Source of the DNA: RYN-230 sp036497945
Lineage (GTDB): Bacteria; Actinomycetota; Actinomycetes; Streptosporangiales; Streptosporangiaceae
Direction of reading: 5' to 3'
Length of the DNA stretch: 64,000 nt
Assembly: GCA_036497945.1 (NCBI GenBank)
Contig: DASXIN010000166.1
Coordinates: 1 to 64,000 of the forward strand
Positions 17,004 through 25,902 of this stretch are shown piece after piece. Made by a program: the position numbers and the translations under genes. Numbering within the stretch: position 1 is the first letter of the stretch; each line of letters starts with the position of its first letter. The notes beneath the pieces are model-generated. The model was not told the DNA's origin and searched no databases. It was given only the letters and a program-made list of their open reading frames with translations.

Positions 17004-17891
17004 TCAGTCGTCGAGGACGGCCAGGTCGAGCCGGCCGAGCCGGTCCGGATCGGCGATCGCGTCGATTTCCACGATCTTCCCGCGCGAGACGGTGAAGCCG
17101 ATGACCGCGAACGGCTGCCCGCCCAGCATCACCACCACCCCAGCGGCCCCGTTCACCAGGGCCGGCCGCTTCGGTGCGGAGGGATCCGCGATCATGAGCG
17201 TCCGCTTGGCGATGGCTGCCGGACCGCGGAGCACCGTGGAAAGCTGCGGATGCGCCGTTCCGCCGTCGGATCGCAGCACAACGTCCGGGTCGAGGACCGC
17301 GACCAGCGCATCGAGGTCCCCCTCGTGCGCCGCGGCGAAGAACGCGTCGACTACTTCCCGCTGACGGGCGACATCGGGGTCGGGGGCTCGGACGTCGGCG
17401 CCGCGCACCCGGCGCCGGGCCCGGCTGGCGAGCTGCCTCGCTGTGGCCGGGGAACGCCCCACCATGGGGGCGATCTCGTCGAACGGCAGGTCGAACATGT
17501 CGTGCAGGATGAACGCCAGCCGCTCGGCGGGGGTCAGCGTTTCCAGCACCACCTGCAGCGCGAGCCCGACCGAGTCGGCCAGCAGCGCCTCATCCTCCGG
17601 GCTCGTCCCACCCGCCCGGCTGATGACCGGGTCGGGCACGTGCACGCCCATCGGCTCCTCACGCCGCGCTTTGCGCGAGCGCAGCACGTTCAGGCACACC
17701 CGGGCGACGATCGTGGTCAGCCAGGCGCCGAGGTTCTCGACACCACTGGCGTCTGACCGGCTGAGCCGCAGCCAGGCTTCCTGGACGGCGTCGTCGGCCT
17801 CGGCCAGCGAGCCCAGCATCCGGTAGGCCACCGCCCGCAGCCGGGTCCGGTTCTGCTCGAAGCCCTCCGCCAGCCACTCGGGCTCGGTCAT
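17004..17891 (-). CDS. ECF41-type RNA polymerase sigma factor with SnoaL-like C-terminal domain
   Basis: A 295-residue sigma factor starting behind a GGAGG. The sigma-2 region (RAVAYRMLGSLAEADDAVQEAWLR) is at about residues 15-42. The sigma-4 region (LTPAERLAFILHDMFDLPFDEIAPMVGRSPATARQLASRARRR) is at about 118-165. A fused SnoaL/NTF2-like domain (about 180-285) marks the ECF41 group, where it controls activity without an anti-sigma factor. The ECF41 DGGGK-type motif appears here as DGGTAH, a variant. It is divergent from a YceI-led operon that may be its target. Confidence 0.9.
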   Translation of the reverse strand: MTEPEWLAEGFEQNRTRLRAVAYRMLGSLAEADDAVQEAWLRLSRSDASGVENLGAWLTTIVARVCLNVLRSRKARREEPMGVHVPDPVISRAGGTSPEDEALLADSVGLALQVVLETLTPAERLAFILHDMFDLPFDEIAPMVGRSPATARQLASRARRRVRGADVRAPDPDVARQREVVDAFFAAAHEGDLDALVAVLDPDVVLRSDGGTAHPQLSTVLRGPAAIAKRTLMIADPSAPKRPALVNGAAGVVVMLGGQPFAVIGFTVSRGKIVEIDAIADPDRLGRLDLAVLDD

Positions 17892-17965
17892 CGGTCACTT
17901 ACCTCCGGCGGGACGTGTCATATAGGTGACACCTCAAATGCGTGCGATGTGACAGGGAGACGATC
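17892..17965. promoter_or_regulatory. Divergent promoter region with TGTCA/TGACA palindrome
   Basis: The 74-base gap between sigma factor and YceI genes holds TGTCA (17916-17920) and TGACA (17927-17931) as an inverted repeat, plus TGTGACA at 17948-17954. ECF41 promoters are known for a TGTCACA -35 box and a CGTC -10 box. TGTCATA at 17916 followed after 18 bases by CGTG at 17941 is an approximate match reading toward YceI. Autoregulation is plausible but not proven. Confidence 0.35.
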
Positions 17966-18520
17966 ATGCAGGCACCGTCAGGACAAACGACCGCACCGGC
18001 GGTGCGGGCTCTGCTGGCAGACGGACACCTGGCCGGGCAATGGGTCCTGGATCCAGGTAGGTCCAGCATCCGGCTGAAGAGCAGCGTGCTGGGCGGCCTG
18101 GTTCCGGTGAAGGGCGTCTTCCGCGAGGTCAACGGGAACGGCACCATCTCACCGGACGGCAAGGTCAGCGGCACCCTCACGGTGGCCGCGGCGTCCATCG
18201 ACACCAAGAACCCCCGACGCGACACGCACCTGCGCTCGGCTGACTTCTTCGACAGCGCTAATCATCCGGATATCACCTTCACCGCTGACGGTATCCGGCC
18301 GTCTGGTCAGGGTGCCGAAGTGACCGGCACGCTGACTGTACGCGGCCGTACCCGGCCGCTGTCCTTCGATGCCGTGGCGGCTGCCCAGGGCGACGGCGAG
18401 ATCCGGCTCGACGCCGAGGCCCACATCAACCGGGCCGACTTCGGCCTCACCTGGAATCAGCTGGGCCTGGTCTCGATGCACAACACCCTGACCGTCCATG
18501 CCGTGTTCACCCGCCGGTGA
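17966..18520 (+). CDS. YceI-family lipocalin-like protein
   Basis: A 184-residue protein from ATG 17966 with GGGAGA upstream. The YceI fold is shown by WVLDPGRSSIRLKS, VKGVFREVNG, AASIDTKNPRRDTHLRSADFFD and PDITF. This family forms a lipocalin-like barrel that binds polyprenoid or other hydrophobic molecules. No signal peptide is present, so this member is probably cytoplasmic. It is the first gene of a four-gene run that continues with SnoaL-like, ankyrin and hydrolase genes. Confidence 0.88.
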   Translation: MQAPSGQTTAPAVRALLADGHLAGQWVLDPGRSSIRLKSSVLGGLVPVKGVFREVNGNGTISPDGKVSGTLTVAAASIDTKNPRRDTHLRSADFFDSANHPDITFTADGIRPSGQGAEVTGTLTVRGRTRPLSFDAVAAAQGDGEIRLDAEAHINRADFGLTWNQLGLVSMHNTLTVHAVFTRR

Positions 18521-18542
18521 GCACGGACGAGGGAGGAAACCG

Positions 18543-19061
18543 ATGAGCGACCTTCAGGCCATCGCGGATCGCGTCGAGATCGAGGCGCTGCGCGGCGAGT
18601 TCACCGACGCGGTGATGATGCACGACTACGACCGTTTTGGGTCGCTGTTCACCCAGGACGCTGCGGTGCGGATGCCTGACGGCAACGTCGAACTCGTCGG
18701 CCGGAATGAGATCCGCGCCGGGATCGAGCGGATGCATGGGCAGTTGGACTATTTCGTGCAGAACACGCACCCGGGTGCGATCCAGCTTGACGGCGACACC
18801 GCGTCCGGCCGGGCCTACATGTCAGAGCTGATCCGTCTCCGCGACGGCCGGTCGCACCTGAACTACGCCATCTACCACGACCGCTACCAGCGCACCTCGG
18901 ACGGCTGGAAGTTCACCGAGCGGGTCTACGAGGTCAGGTACCTGGACAGCACGCCGCTGGCGGGCTCAGCGCCCACCCGGCGCGGGGCGCCCGCTAACCC
19001 GCCCGCGCCTGGCATGATGAGCCACGATGAGCGAGCAGCAGCCGGGCAGGTGGGTTCCTGA
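18543..19061 (+). CDS. SnoaL-like (NTF2 superfamily) protein
   Basis: A 172-residue protein starting behind GGAGGAAACCG. The cone-shaped NTF2 fold is indicated by EIEALRGEFTDAVMMHDYDRFGSLFTQDA near the start and YAIYHDRYQRTSDGWKFTERVYEVRYLD toward the end. Such proteins are small isomerases, hydratases or sensors. The C-terminal ~30 residues overlap the next gene by 35 bases. The related domain in the neighbouring sigma factor is notable. Confidence 0.83.
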   Translation: MSDLQAIADRVEIEALRGEFTDAVMMHDYDRFGSLFTQDAAVRMPDGNVELVGRNEIRAGIERMHGQLDYFVQNTHPGAIQLDGDTASGRAYMSELIRLRDGRSHLNYAIYHDRYQRTSDGWKFTERVYEVRYLDSTPLAGSAPTRRGAPANPPAPGMMSHDERAAAGQVGS

Positions 19062-19788
19062 CGACGACCAGGCCGCGGTCGAGTTGCGGCTGGCCGTTCG
19101 CGCCGGTGACGTCGAGGCGATCCAGCGATTGCTGCGGAACGATCCCACGCTGGCGTCGGCCCATCTGGTTGGCCGGAGCGGCGGGTCCGGGACGCCGTTG
19201 CACCTCGTCACCGACTGGCCCGGCTACTTCCCCAACGGCCCGGAGATCGTCCGGCGGCTGATCGACGCGGGCGCCGATCCTAACGCCCTGACGACCAGTC
19301 AGGGCACACTGCCCAGCCCGGGTTCCGAGACCCCGCTGCACTATGCGGCGAGCAGCGACGACGTCGACGTGGCCGAGGCCCTGATCGATGGCGGAGCGGA
19401 TATCGAGGTGCCGGACGGTTCGATCGGCACCCCGCTCGATAACGCCGTCGGTTACGGCTGCTGGCATGTCGCCCGCTTGCTGGTGGCGCGTGGCGCCCGA
19501 GTTGATAAGGCCTGGCATGCCGGCGCCCTGGGCCTGCTCGGCCGCCTCGACACGATCCTCGGCAGTGACCCGCCGGCCGAAGAAGTGTCGAAAGCGCTCT
19601 GGCATGCCTGCGCGGGCGGTCAGCGCCGCGCCGCGGAGTATCTGCTGTCCCGCGGCGCGGATCTCAACTGGGAGCCGGACTACGCGCACGGCACACCGCT
19701 TGACGCCGCCAGCGGGCCGGGCACCAGGCAGGAGAACGTCATCTCCTGGCTGCGCGAACTGGGCGCCCGTTCCGCCGACGCCGACTGA
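19027..19788 (+). CDS. Ankyrin-repeat protein
   Basis: A 253-residue protein with about five ankyrin units. The recognisable pieces are TPLHLVTDW, LIDAGADPNAL, TPLHYAASS, LIDGGADIEVPD, TPLDNAVGYG, LVARGARVDKA and LLSRGADLNWE. It probably mediates protein binding. Its start overlaps the SnoaL-like gene, and its stop overlaps the hydrolase start (TGATG), so translation is probably coupled across the operon. Confidence 0.85.
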   Translation: MSEQQPGRWVPDDDQAAVELRLAVRAGDVEAIQRLLRNDPTLASAHLVGRSGGSGTPLHLVTDWPGYFPNGPEIVRRLIDAGADPNALTTSQGTLPSPGSETPLHYAASSDDVDVAEALIDGGADIEVPDGSIGTPLDNAVGYGCWHVARLLVARGARVDKAWHAGALGLLGRLDTILGSDPPAEEVSKALWHACAGGQRRAAEYLLSRGADLNWEPDYAHGTPLDAASGPGTRQENVISWLRELGARSADAD

Positions 19789-20558
19789 TGCAGCACAACG
19801 AGGCGACCATCGCCGGCTTTCAGCCGGGCTACGTCGAGGTGGCCGGCGTGCCCACCTGGCACGAAGTACGCGGCCAGGGACCGGCCGTCGTTCTGCTGCA
19901 CGGCGGGTTCTCCGGGGCCACCGCCTGGTCCGCCCAGGCCCCGGCGCTGGCCGAGGCCGGTTTCCGGGTGTACGTGCCGGAGCGGCGCGGGCACGCGCAC
20001 ACCCGTGACGTGGCCGGGCCACTCAGCTACGACGTCATGGCCGAGGACACCATTGCCTACCTCGAACTTGTCACCGGCGAGCGGGCCCACCTGGTCGGTT
20101 GGAGCGATGGCGCGGTCGTGGCGCTGCTGGTGGCGCAGCGCCGGCCGGATCTGGCCGGGCGGCTGGTGCTGATCGGCCAGTACTACAACTCATCCGGTCG
20201 GGTGCCCAACAGCCCGCTGGACGGCTGGCTGCACAGCCCGGCGGCCATGGACCTCCTCCGCGAGGGCTACGACCCGTTCTCCCCGGACGGACCGGAGCAC
20301 TTCCCGGTCGTGTTTGCCAAGACCATGGCGATGATCGACACCGAACCCGAACTCGACCTGGCCACGTTCGGTACCGTGCCGGCCCGCACCCTGGTGCTGC
20401 AAGGGGACCGCGACGAAGTCACCCTCGAGCACGGCGCCGCCGTCGCCGCCGCCCTGCCGGACGCCCGGCTGGCCGTGCTGCCCGGCAGCCATGTCCTCCC
20501 GCTGGAACTGCCCGACGTCGTCAACCCGCTGCTGATCTCTTTCCTCCGCGCAGAATGA
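19788..20558 (+). CDS. Alpha/beta hydrolase
   Basis: A 256-residue hydrolase. The triad is visible: the nucleophile in GWSDGA near residue 105, the acid in GDRDEV near 207 and the histidine in GSHVLPLE near 235. The oxyanion region LLHGGFSG is near residue 35. The family covers esterases, lipases and carbon-carbon bond hydrolases, and the substrate is unknown. It is the last gene of the YceI operon. Confidence 0.88.
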   Translation: MQHNEATIAGFQPGYVEVAGVPTWHEVRGQGPAVVLLHGGFSGATAWSAQAPALAEAGFRVYVPERRGHAHTRDVAGPLSYDVMAEDTIAYLELVTGERAHLVGWSDGAVVALLVAQRRPDLAGRLVLIGQYYNSSGRVPNSPLDGWLHSPAAMDLLREGYDPFSPDGPEHFPVVFAKTMAMIDTEPELDLATFGTVPARTLVLQGDRDEVTLEHGAAVAAALPDARLAVLPGSHVLPLELPDVVNPLLISFLRAE

Positions 20559-20598
20559 TCACCGCCTCGGGTAGTCCCCGCGGCCAGCCACCGTCGCA

Positions 20599-21603
20599 TC
20601 ACCGATGCGCAGCCAGCGCCGCGTGGCGGTCGGTGCCCGCCGGCGGCTCCGGGTCGGCATGCACCAGCGCCCCGATCAGCCGCGGCAGCGCATGCCGCAG
20701 GCTGTGCTCCGCGTTGACGGCCACCTGGTGCGCCTGGACCGCACTGGCCGCACCCGCCACAGTGACTTCGCATTCAGCCCGCAGATTGTGCCCGATCCAG
20801 CGCACCCGGACCTGGCCCACGCCCAGCACCCCCGGCGTGCTGTGCAGCGTCCGCTCCACCTGGTCCACCAGTGCCGGGTCAACCGCATCCATCAGGCGGC
20901 GGTAGATCTCCCGGGCCGCCTGCCACAGCACGACCAGGATCGCCACGGTGATCAGCAGGCCGACCACCGGGTCGGCCCAGCCCCAGCCGACTGCGACGCC
21001 GCCCGCACCCAGCAGTACCGCCAGCGACGTGTAGCCGTCGGTCCGGGCGTGCAGCCCGTCCGCGACCAGCGCCGCCGAGCCGATGGTGCGGCCGACCCGG
21101 ATCCGGTACCGGGCGACCGCCTCATTGCCGATGAACCCGATCACCGCCGCACCGGCCACCGCGATCAGGTTGGACACCGGGCGGGGCTGGGCCAGCCGGG
21201 TCACCGCCGCATAGCCGGCCAGCGCCGAGGACGCCGCGATGACCAGGACGATCGCCACCCCAGCCAGGTCCTCCGCCCGCCCGTACCCGTAGGTGTAGCG
21301 CCGGCTCGGCGGCCGCCTGCCCAGCAGGAAGGCGATCCCCAGCGGCACCGCGGTGAGCGCATCGGCCGCGTTGTGCAGGGTGTCCCCGAGCAGCGCCACC
21401 GACCCCGAGACCGCCACCACCGCGGCCTGCAGCACCGCCGTCACCGCCAGCACCGCCAGCGAGATCCACAGCGCCCGCATCCCCTCGGCGCTGGCCTCCA
21501 GCGCGGCATCCACCTTGTCCGCGGCTTCGTGCGAATGCGGGCGCAGCCCATGCCGGACCCGCCCGGCCAGCCCGTGCCCATGCTCGTGCCCGTGCTCACC
21601 CAT
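20599..21603 (-). CDS. Cation diffusion facilitator (CDF) metal exporter
   Basis: A 334-residue membrane transporter for zinc or a similar divalent metal. The start is uncertain. ATG 21603 (MGEHGHEHGHG, a His-rich metal-binding N-terminus) is chosen, although upstream ATG (21615, 21681) and TTG codons are open too. Six membrane helices lie at about residues 45-250. Metal-site motifs are GDTLHNAADAL in TM2 and DGLHARTDGYTSLAVL in TM5 (HxxxD type). A cytoplasmic ferredoxin-like domain (VDQVERTLHSTPGVLGVGQVR) ends the protein. Confidence 0.88.
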   Translation of the reverse strand: MGEHGHEHGHGLAGRVRHGLRPHSHEAADKVDAALEASAEGMRALWISLAVLAVTAVLQAAVVAVSGSVALLGDTLHNAADALTAVPLGIAFLLGRRPPSRRYTYGYGRAEDLAGVAIVLVIAASSALAGYAAVTRLAQPRPVSNLIAVAGAAVIGFIGNEAVARYRIRVGRTIGSAALVADGLHARTDGYTSLAVLLGAGGVAVGWGWADPVVGLLITVAILVVLWQAAREIYRRLMDAVDPALVDQVERTLHSTPGVLGVGQVRVRWIGHNLRAECEVTVAGAASAVQAHQVAVNAEHSLRHALPRLIGALVHADPEPPAGTDRHAALAAHR

Positions 21604-21791
21604 GACCGCCAGCATGCTTGAAAAACCGGCCTGCAGCACATCGACAACTGCTCGCCCGACGCGACTGCAAAAGACTTGCATACCCAACGCCGACAACTTG
21701 GACTGATGTGCCTACAGCGCAGTCTGCGGCCCGGCGCTCCGGAATTCGCGACTTATAAGTAAATGAAATCGGGTCAGCCGCGAGCGCCCCG

Positions 21792-22574
21792 TTATGGTGC
21801 CGGAAATCCTTGTGGGGCGGCCGGCCGCGCGGGCTGCGTGGCACGCACCGCGGCCCTTGCGTGCTGGGCGGTGTGCAGCAGCGTCTGGCCCTTCACGAAC
21901 CAGGAGACACCAAAGGCGAAGACCGCGAGCGCCTCGAAGATGAACAGCCAGGGCCCGTACGCCTTCACCGACGCCGGGAGCAGGTTTGACGCAGCGGCCA
22001 GCAGCACGCACGCCAAGATCGTGCCGCCGCAGGCCCGGTAGACGGTAGTACGCACCTTCTTCTTCGCTGGCTGGTCGCCGCTGGGCGCGGCCAAGCCCAG
22101 CCCGTACCAGATCCGGCTCATCCCGGTCTGGCCCTCCGGTGTGGGGGCCGGCTTGGCGAAACGTAGCGCCATCAGACCCAGCGCGATGAACGTGACGGCG
22201 GCGAAGAACAGGTGCACATCGCCCACGACCTGCTGGGTCATCGTCAACGGCCGGACCGCCGGCTTGGTCGGGCAGAACGCCACCCCGATCGCACCCAGCC
22301 CGGCGATATTGGTGATCCAGCGATCCACTTCGTCATACCCGTCATAGGCCAGCAGAAAGACGCCGAGCGCACACAGCGCACCGACAAAGACGTTGCGCAT
22401 GTGGGTGTAGTAATAGCCGCTCATGGAGCCCGGCAATGAGGTCGTGAAGATGGCGTTACCAGCCAGCAGCACGGCCGGCAGCAGGGTGCCGATCCAGCCC
22501 ACCGTCTTCCGCAGGTACATATACGAGATAATCAGCTCGTTCTTCTCCGGGTCCCGTTGCCGCACCGGTGCCAC
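21792..22574 (-). CDS. Integral membrane protein, unknown function
   Basis: About 260 residues with six predicted membrane helices. The conserved-looking core is GYYYTHMRNVFVGALCALGVFLLAYDGYDEVD, then NIAGLGAIGVAFCPT. It resembles uncharacterised membrane proteins with the same YTHMRN...YDGYD block. The start is uncertain: the frame is open to a GTG at 22643, but sequence typical of the family begins near residue VAPVRQRDPEKNE, so GTG 22574 (or 22565) is preferred. Confidence 0.65.
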   Translation of the reverse strand: MAPVRQRDPEKNELIISYMYLRKTVGWIGTLLPAVLLAGNAIFTTSLPGSMSGYYYTHMRNVFVGALCALGVFLLAYDGYDEVDRWITNIAGLGAIGVAFCPTKPAVRPLTMTQQVVGDVHLFFAAVTFIALGLMALRFAKPAPTPEGQTGMSRIWYGLGLAAPSGDQPAKKKVRTTVYRACGGTILACVLLAAASNLLPASVKAYGPWLFIFEALAVFAFGVSWFVKGQTLLHTAQHARAAVRATQPARPAAPQGFPAP

Positions 22575-22815
22575 CCCGCCTCTGCTGCTGATCAACCGGG
22601 CAGGCTCCTGCCGTGCCCAACTGGACAGAGGCCTGGAATTCACTCCTGATACCCGGCGGGTGCGGACGTAGCCTCGATGCCGTGGACGCTCCCGCGTGGC
22701 CGGAGGTAGCCGGGCGGCTCAGCCGGGAGCTGGGTGAGCCGGTGCGGGCGGCCGGGCCGCTCACCCCGCGGCGACTGTCGCGGATGACCTGGGCGGCCCG
22801 GTCCGAGCGAGCCGG

Positions 22816-22947
22816 CCCGCCCCACCATGCGCTGCCGCGGCTGTCCAGCAGCGCGTCGAGCATGCGCAGCACATCGTCGTGGGTGTAGATGAACTGGTCC
22901 GGAGCCCACCGCTCATCGAAGAACGCTGGATCATCGAATCCGGTCAT
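22816..22947 (-). pseudogene. 5' remnant, possibly of a methyltransferase gene
   Basis: The first ~44 codons after ATG 22947 read MTGFDDPAFFDERW, then FIYTHDDVLRMLDALLDSRG, then AWW. This looks like the N-terminus of a class I SAM-dependent methyltransferase. After that the frame degenerates into Arg/Ser-rich sequence with no GxGxG motif and overlaps the neighbouring membrane gene. It is a truncated fragment, and the family assignment is tentative. Confidence 0.35.
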
Positions 22948-23069
22948 ATCGCCCACCCAAGCCGCTACCCCCGGCCAGTGCCAGTGATTTTGCCGGACCG
23001 ATGAGTCTGGCGCCGGCCGGCCCGTCTGATCTACAGACGATGACTGACCTGCCGCACCAGGAGATGGCC

Positions 23070-23689
23070 ATGACCGATGACGCCGACCTGCAGCCTGCCG
23101 TAGCCGCCGAGTTCCTGGCTCTGGCTTACCTGCTCGATGACGCGGCCAAGGAGGACTGGGACACCCCGTCGCTGTGTGCGGGCTGGCGGGTCCGCGAAGT
23201 GATCGCCCACATGACCATGGCCGCGCGCTATCCGGAAGACCAGTTCATGGCCGAACTGCGCCGCTGCGACTTCGACTTCACCCTGTTGTCCAACCAGATC
23301 GCCACCCGGGACGCCGAACTGCCCGTCGCCGAACTGGTCAGCAACCTGCGCAGCGAGGTCATGCAGCAGTGGACGCGCCGGGCGGCGGGTACCACGGCGC
23401 GCTCAACCATGTGGTGATCCATGGCCTGGACGTGACCGTGCCGCTCGGGGTGCGGCGCCGTTCGCCGGACCAGACCATCCGGGTCGTCCTTGGTGATCTC
23501 ACCGTGGGTGGCGGGCACGCGCACTTCGGCACCAGCATCGCCGGGCGCCGCCTGACAGCCACCGATCTGGACTGGTCGTTCGGGTCAGGCCCGCTGCTGC
23601 GCGGCCAGGCCGGGGACCTGGCCCTGGCCATGTGCGGTCGGACGGTCCCGGCCGGACGGCTGGAGGGCGAGCCGCTGCCGACTGCCTGA
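23070..23689 (+). pseudogene. Frameshifted DinB/maleylpyruvate-isomerase-like gene
   Basis: The start at 23070 follows AGGAG. The first part (AAEFLALAYLLDDAAKEDWDTPSLCAGWRVREVIAHMTMAARYP) is the mycothiol-dependent DinB_2/maleylpyruvate isomerase fold with a metal-binding His in IAHM. Near 23378-23392 the family sequence jumps to another frame (PGGGYHGALNHVVIHGLDVTVPLG) and runs to a stop at 23689. A one-base loss in a GC-rich run explains it. Without it the protein would be about 206 residues. Confidence 0.75.
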
Positions 23690-23743
23690 CACGGCTCGGA
23701 GGGGAATCATCTGCGCAGGTGAGCGCTGTGTTCTACTGGAAAA

Positions 23744-24649
23744 GTGGCGGATCAGACACTCGGCCGACGGCACGGACGGCACCGGAAAAAGGAACTCCGG
23801 CGCCAGCGGGCCCAGCGGACCAGACAGGTCCGGGCCAGAGTCCGGCTGATGATCGAAATCACCGCCCGGGCGGGCTCCTACCGCAAGGGTCTGCTGGCCG
23901 CGGCCGTGCAGCTCAGCCCGGAGGAAGCGACCATCATTTCCGATCTGGAACAGCACGGCCTGCAGGTTCCGCAACTGCGTGACGTGCTGTGCGGTGGCCA
24001 CGTGCTGGTGGACGACCCGGAACTGTACGAAGCCTGGCGGTTCAGCAAGGTCAGCCATCAGCGCGTGTCCAGCCACCACCGCGACATCGACAAGACGCGC
24101 TTTCCGGACATCGGCATGCGCGGCCCGCTGGTCCGGGAGAAACTGCACGGCCGGACGGCCCAGGGCACCTGGGTGCAGCTGGAGAAGACGCCCGCCGCGT
24201 TCGGCCAGCGGAAACTGCCCAGCCTGACCGACCTCCGGCACCTGATGGACTACGTCGTCTACCGGGTGACCCGCAGCAACGTGGGCCCGTGGGGCCTTTC
24301 CCGGCTGACCGAGCGGCGGCCCATGTACCTGTCCCCGGCGCTGGCCGTGCCCACGTCGATGTCGCCGCCAGTCGCGGACGCACTGGCCGCGACGCTGCGC
24401 CGGATCGAGCAGGAGGATGACACCACGGCGGTGTCCGCCGACCTGGCCGCCCGGTTCCCGCCGCCTAGCCAGCTGGATCCGGTGAACGAGCTGGGCGAGG
24501 CGCTCCCGGAACGGGCCGGGCGCGGCTTGTTCGGCAACTCGGAGGTGTGGGTGACCGAGAGCCCGTCGCGGACGGCGACCGCGATCTTGGGCCAGCGTGC
24601 CGGAGCGGTGCCCGCCACCGCACTGTGGGCCCGGGCAGAGCCGTCATGA
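23744..24649 (+). CDS. Hypothetical protein
   Basis: A 301-residue protein from a GTG with a weak ribosome site. It opens with a very basic segment (GRRHGRHRKKELRRQRAQRTRQ). The middle contains GGHVLVDDPELYEAWRF and DIGMRGPLVREKLHG. There is no signal peptide or membrane helix. The end overlaps the next gene by ATGA, so the two are probably co-translated. I do not recognise a family. Confidence 0.55.
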   Translation: MADQTLGRRHGRHRKKELRRQRAQRTRQVRARVRLMIEITARAGSYRKGLLAAAVQLSPEEATIISDLEQHGLQVPQLRDVLCGGHVLVDDPELYEAWRFSKVSHQRVSSHHRDIDKTRFPDIGMRGPLVREKLHGRTAQGTWVQLEKTPAAFGQRKLPSLTDLRHLMDYVVYRVTRSNVGPWGLSRLTERRPMYLSPALAVPTSMSPPVADALAATLRRIEQEDDTTAVSADLAARFPPPSQLDPVNELGEALPERAGRGLFGNSEVWVTESPSRTATAILGQRAGAVPATALWARAEPS

Positions 24650-25404
24650 CGGCCGCTGACCCGGCCGGCCCGGCCACGCCGGGCGCCGGCCCGGCCAGGA
24701 CGGCGTCGGTGCCGGCCGGGCTGATCACCTCTGTCGTGGACCTGGTGCACACCGGGCCGGTGCATCTCGGTGCCTACACCGTCGCCGAGCTGACCGCGGT
24801 CGACGCGATCGTAGACTTCCTGGAGGCCCGCCCGTCCGACGAGGTGCTGGCCGAGGCGGTCCGCTCCCTCGCCGCCCGCCAGCTGCTGGTGGCCGGGCCG
24901 CCCGGCGATCAGATCCAGGTGCGCGGCGACCTGGGCATCGCGGTGGTGTTCCAGCAACGGGCCCGGACTGTGCTGGACGCCCGGGTCACCGGCACCGGAC
25001 CCGGCGAGCCGTGGCGGATCCTGCTGCTGCCGCAGCCCGAGCGGATCTGCCTGGTGGTCCGCGTCGACGCCCTCGGCGTGCACGAACTCGGCCTGTTTCC
25101 GCTGGATGAGGCGCTGCGCATGCTCAGCGCCCTACTGCCCCGCGGGTCTCGGGCGGAAAGCAGCCCGGGTACCGACGCTGACCAGGTGCTCGGCACCGCC
25201 GAGCGGACCGCGCTGGTCACCGTGACCCAGTACCGCACCGAGGGATCGGCCGAGATCGCGGGCGACAGCACCGACCTGATCCTGGCCCGCCGGGACGGCC
25301 GGCTGCATGTCTTCCAGCGGGACCCCGCCGATCGCAGCAAGCTGATACCCAGGCCGCCGGACGGCAGGAACGTGCGCGACACGCTGGCCAGCCTGCTCGG
25401 CTAG
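24646..25404 (+). CDS. Hypothetical protein coupled to the preceding gene
   Basis: A 252-residue protein whose ATG overlaps the previous stop (ATGA). After an Ala/Pro-rich start it has two alpha/beta segments: ELTAVDAIVDFLEARPSDEVLAEAVRSLAARQLLV and RICLVVRVDALGVHELGLFPLDEAL. The layout is loosely like ESX-associated EspG proteins, but the similarity is too weak to use. No catalytic motif is seen. Confidence 0.55.
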   Translation: MTAADPAGPATPGAGPARTASVPAGLITSVVDLVHTGPVHLGAYTVAELTAVDAIVDFLEARPSDEVLAEAVRSLAARQLLVAGPPGDQIQVRGDLGIAVVFQQRARTVLDARVTGTGPGEPWRILLLPQPERICLVVRVDALGVHELGLFPLDEALRMLSALLPRGSRAESSPGTDADQVLGTAERTALVTVTQYRTEGSAEIAGDSTDLILARRDGRLHVFQRDPADRSKLIPRPPDGRNVRDTLASLLG

Positions 25405-25427
25405 TCAGCCAGTCCCGCCAGGCTGGC

Positions 25428-25751
25428 TCAGGGCGAGCTGCCGAACCCCCGGCCCACCCGGGCGGCCGTCGGCTGCCAGGCCGGCGATGGACCCGTCGGT
25501 GGGTCGCCGAACCGCCGGTCCCCGGTGTCAGCCATCGTCCCCGCGCCGCCGCCCTGGCCTGACCGGGCCCGCCGGGCCGTCCAGCGTTCCGTGCAGCCCC
25601 TGGTGTCCTGGCAGTACCACCTGACATCGGGACACGCGCCGCCGCCGTCGGCCACCATGCTGCTCGTCGGAAGCCGGGTTCCGCACATCCAGCAGGACTG
25701 CACCCCGGCGGACCGCATCGTGGGGAAAGCCAGCCGCTCCTCGTCAGTCAT
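25428..25751 (-). CDS. Small Cys-rich, probable zinc-binding protein
   Basis: A 107-residue protein starting behind GGAGGTG. Cysteines occur in CWMCG, ACPD and WYCQDTRGC, in the first 55 residues. The CxxC plus CxxxxxC arrangement suggests one bound zinc. The C-terminal half is Gly/Pro-rich and probably disordered. It converges on the two hypothetical genes. Confidence 0.65.
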   Translation of the reverse strand: MTDEERLAFPTMRSAGVQSCWMCGTRLPTSSMVADGGGACPDVRWYCQDTRGCTERWTARRARSGQGGGAGTMADTGDRRFGDPPTGPSPAWQPTAARVGRGFGSSP

Positions 25752-25902
25752 CGTTACGCTCACCTCCACAACCGACCTCCGGCAGTCTGGCACGCCAACG
25801 GCCGGTCGGTCCATGCCGTCCATGGGATGACTTGGTGCACGCTGGCCCGTCACAGCCCAGCCGGCGGGCCCGGTGCGGCAGACTGAACCGGGTGGGAAGC
25901 GC

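Noticed and set aside
22613..22888. Plus-strand frame starting near the membrane protein gene
   Set aside because: It overlaps the minus-strand fragment and gene start, and shows no recognisable family; coding status undecided.
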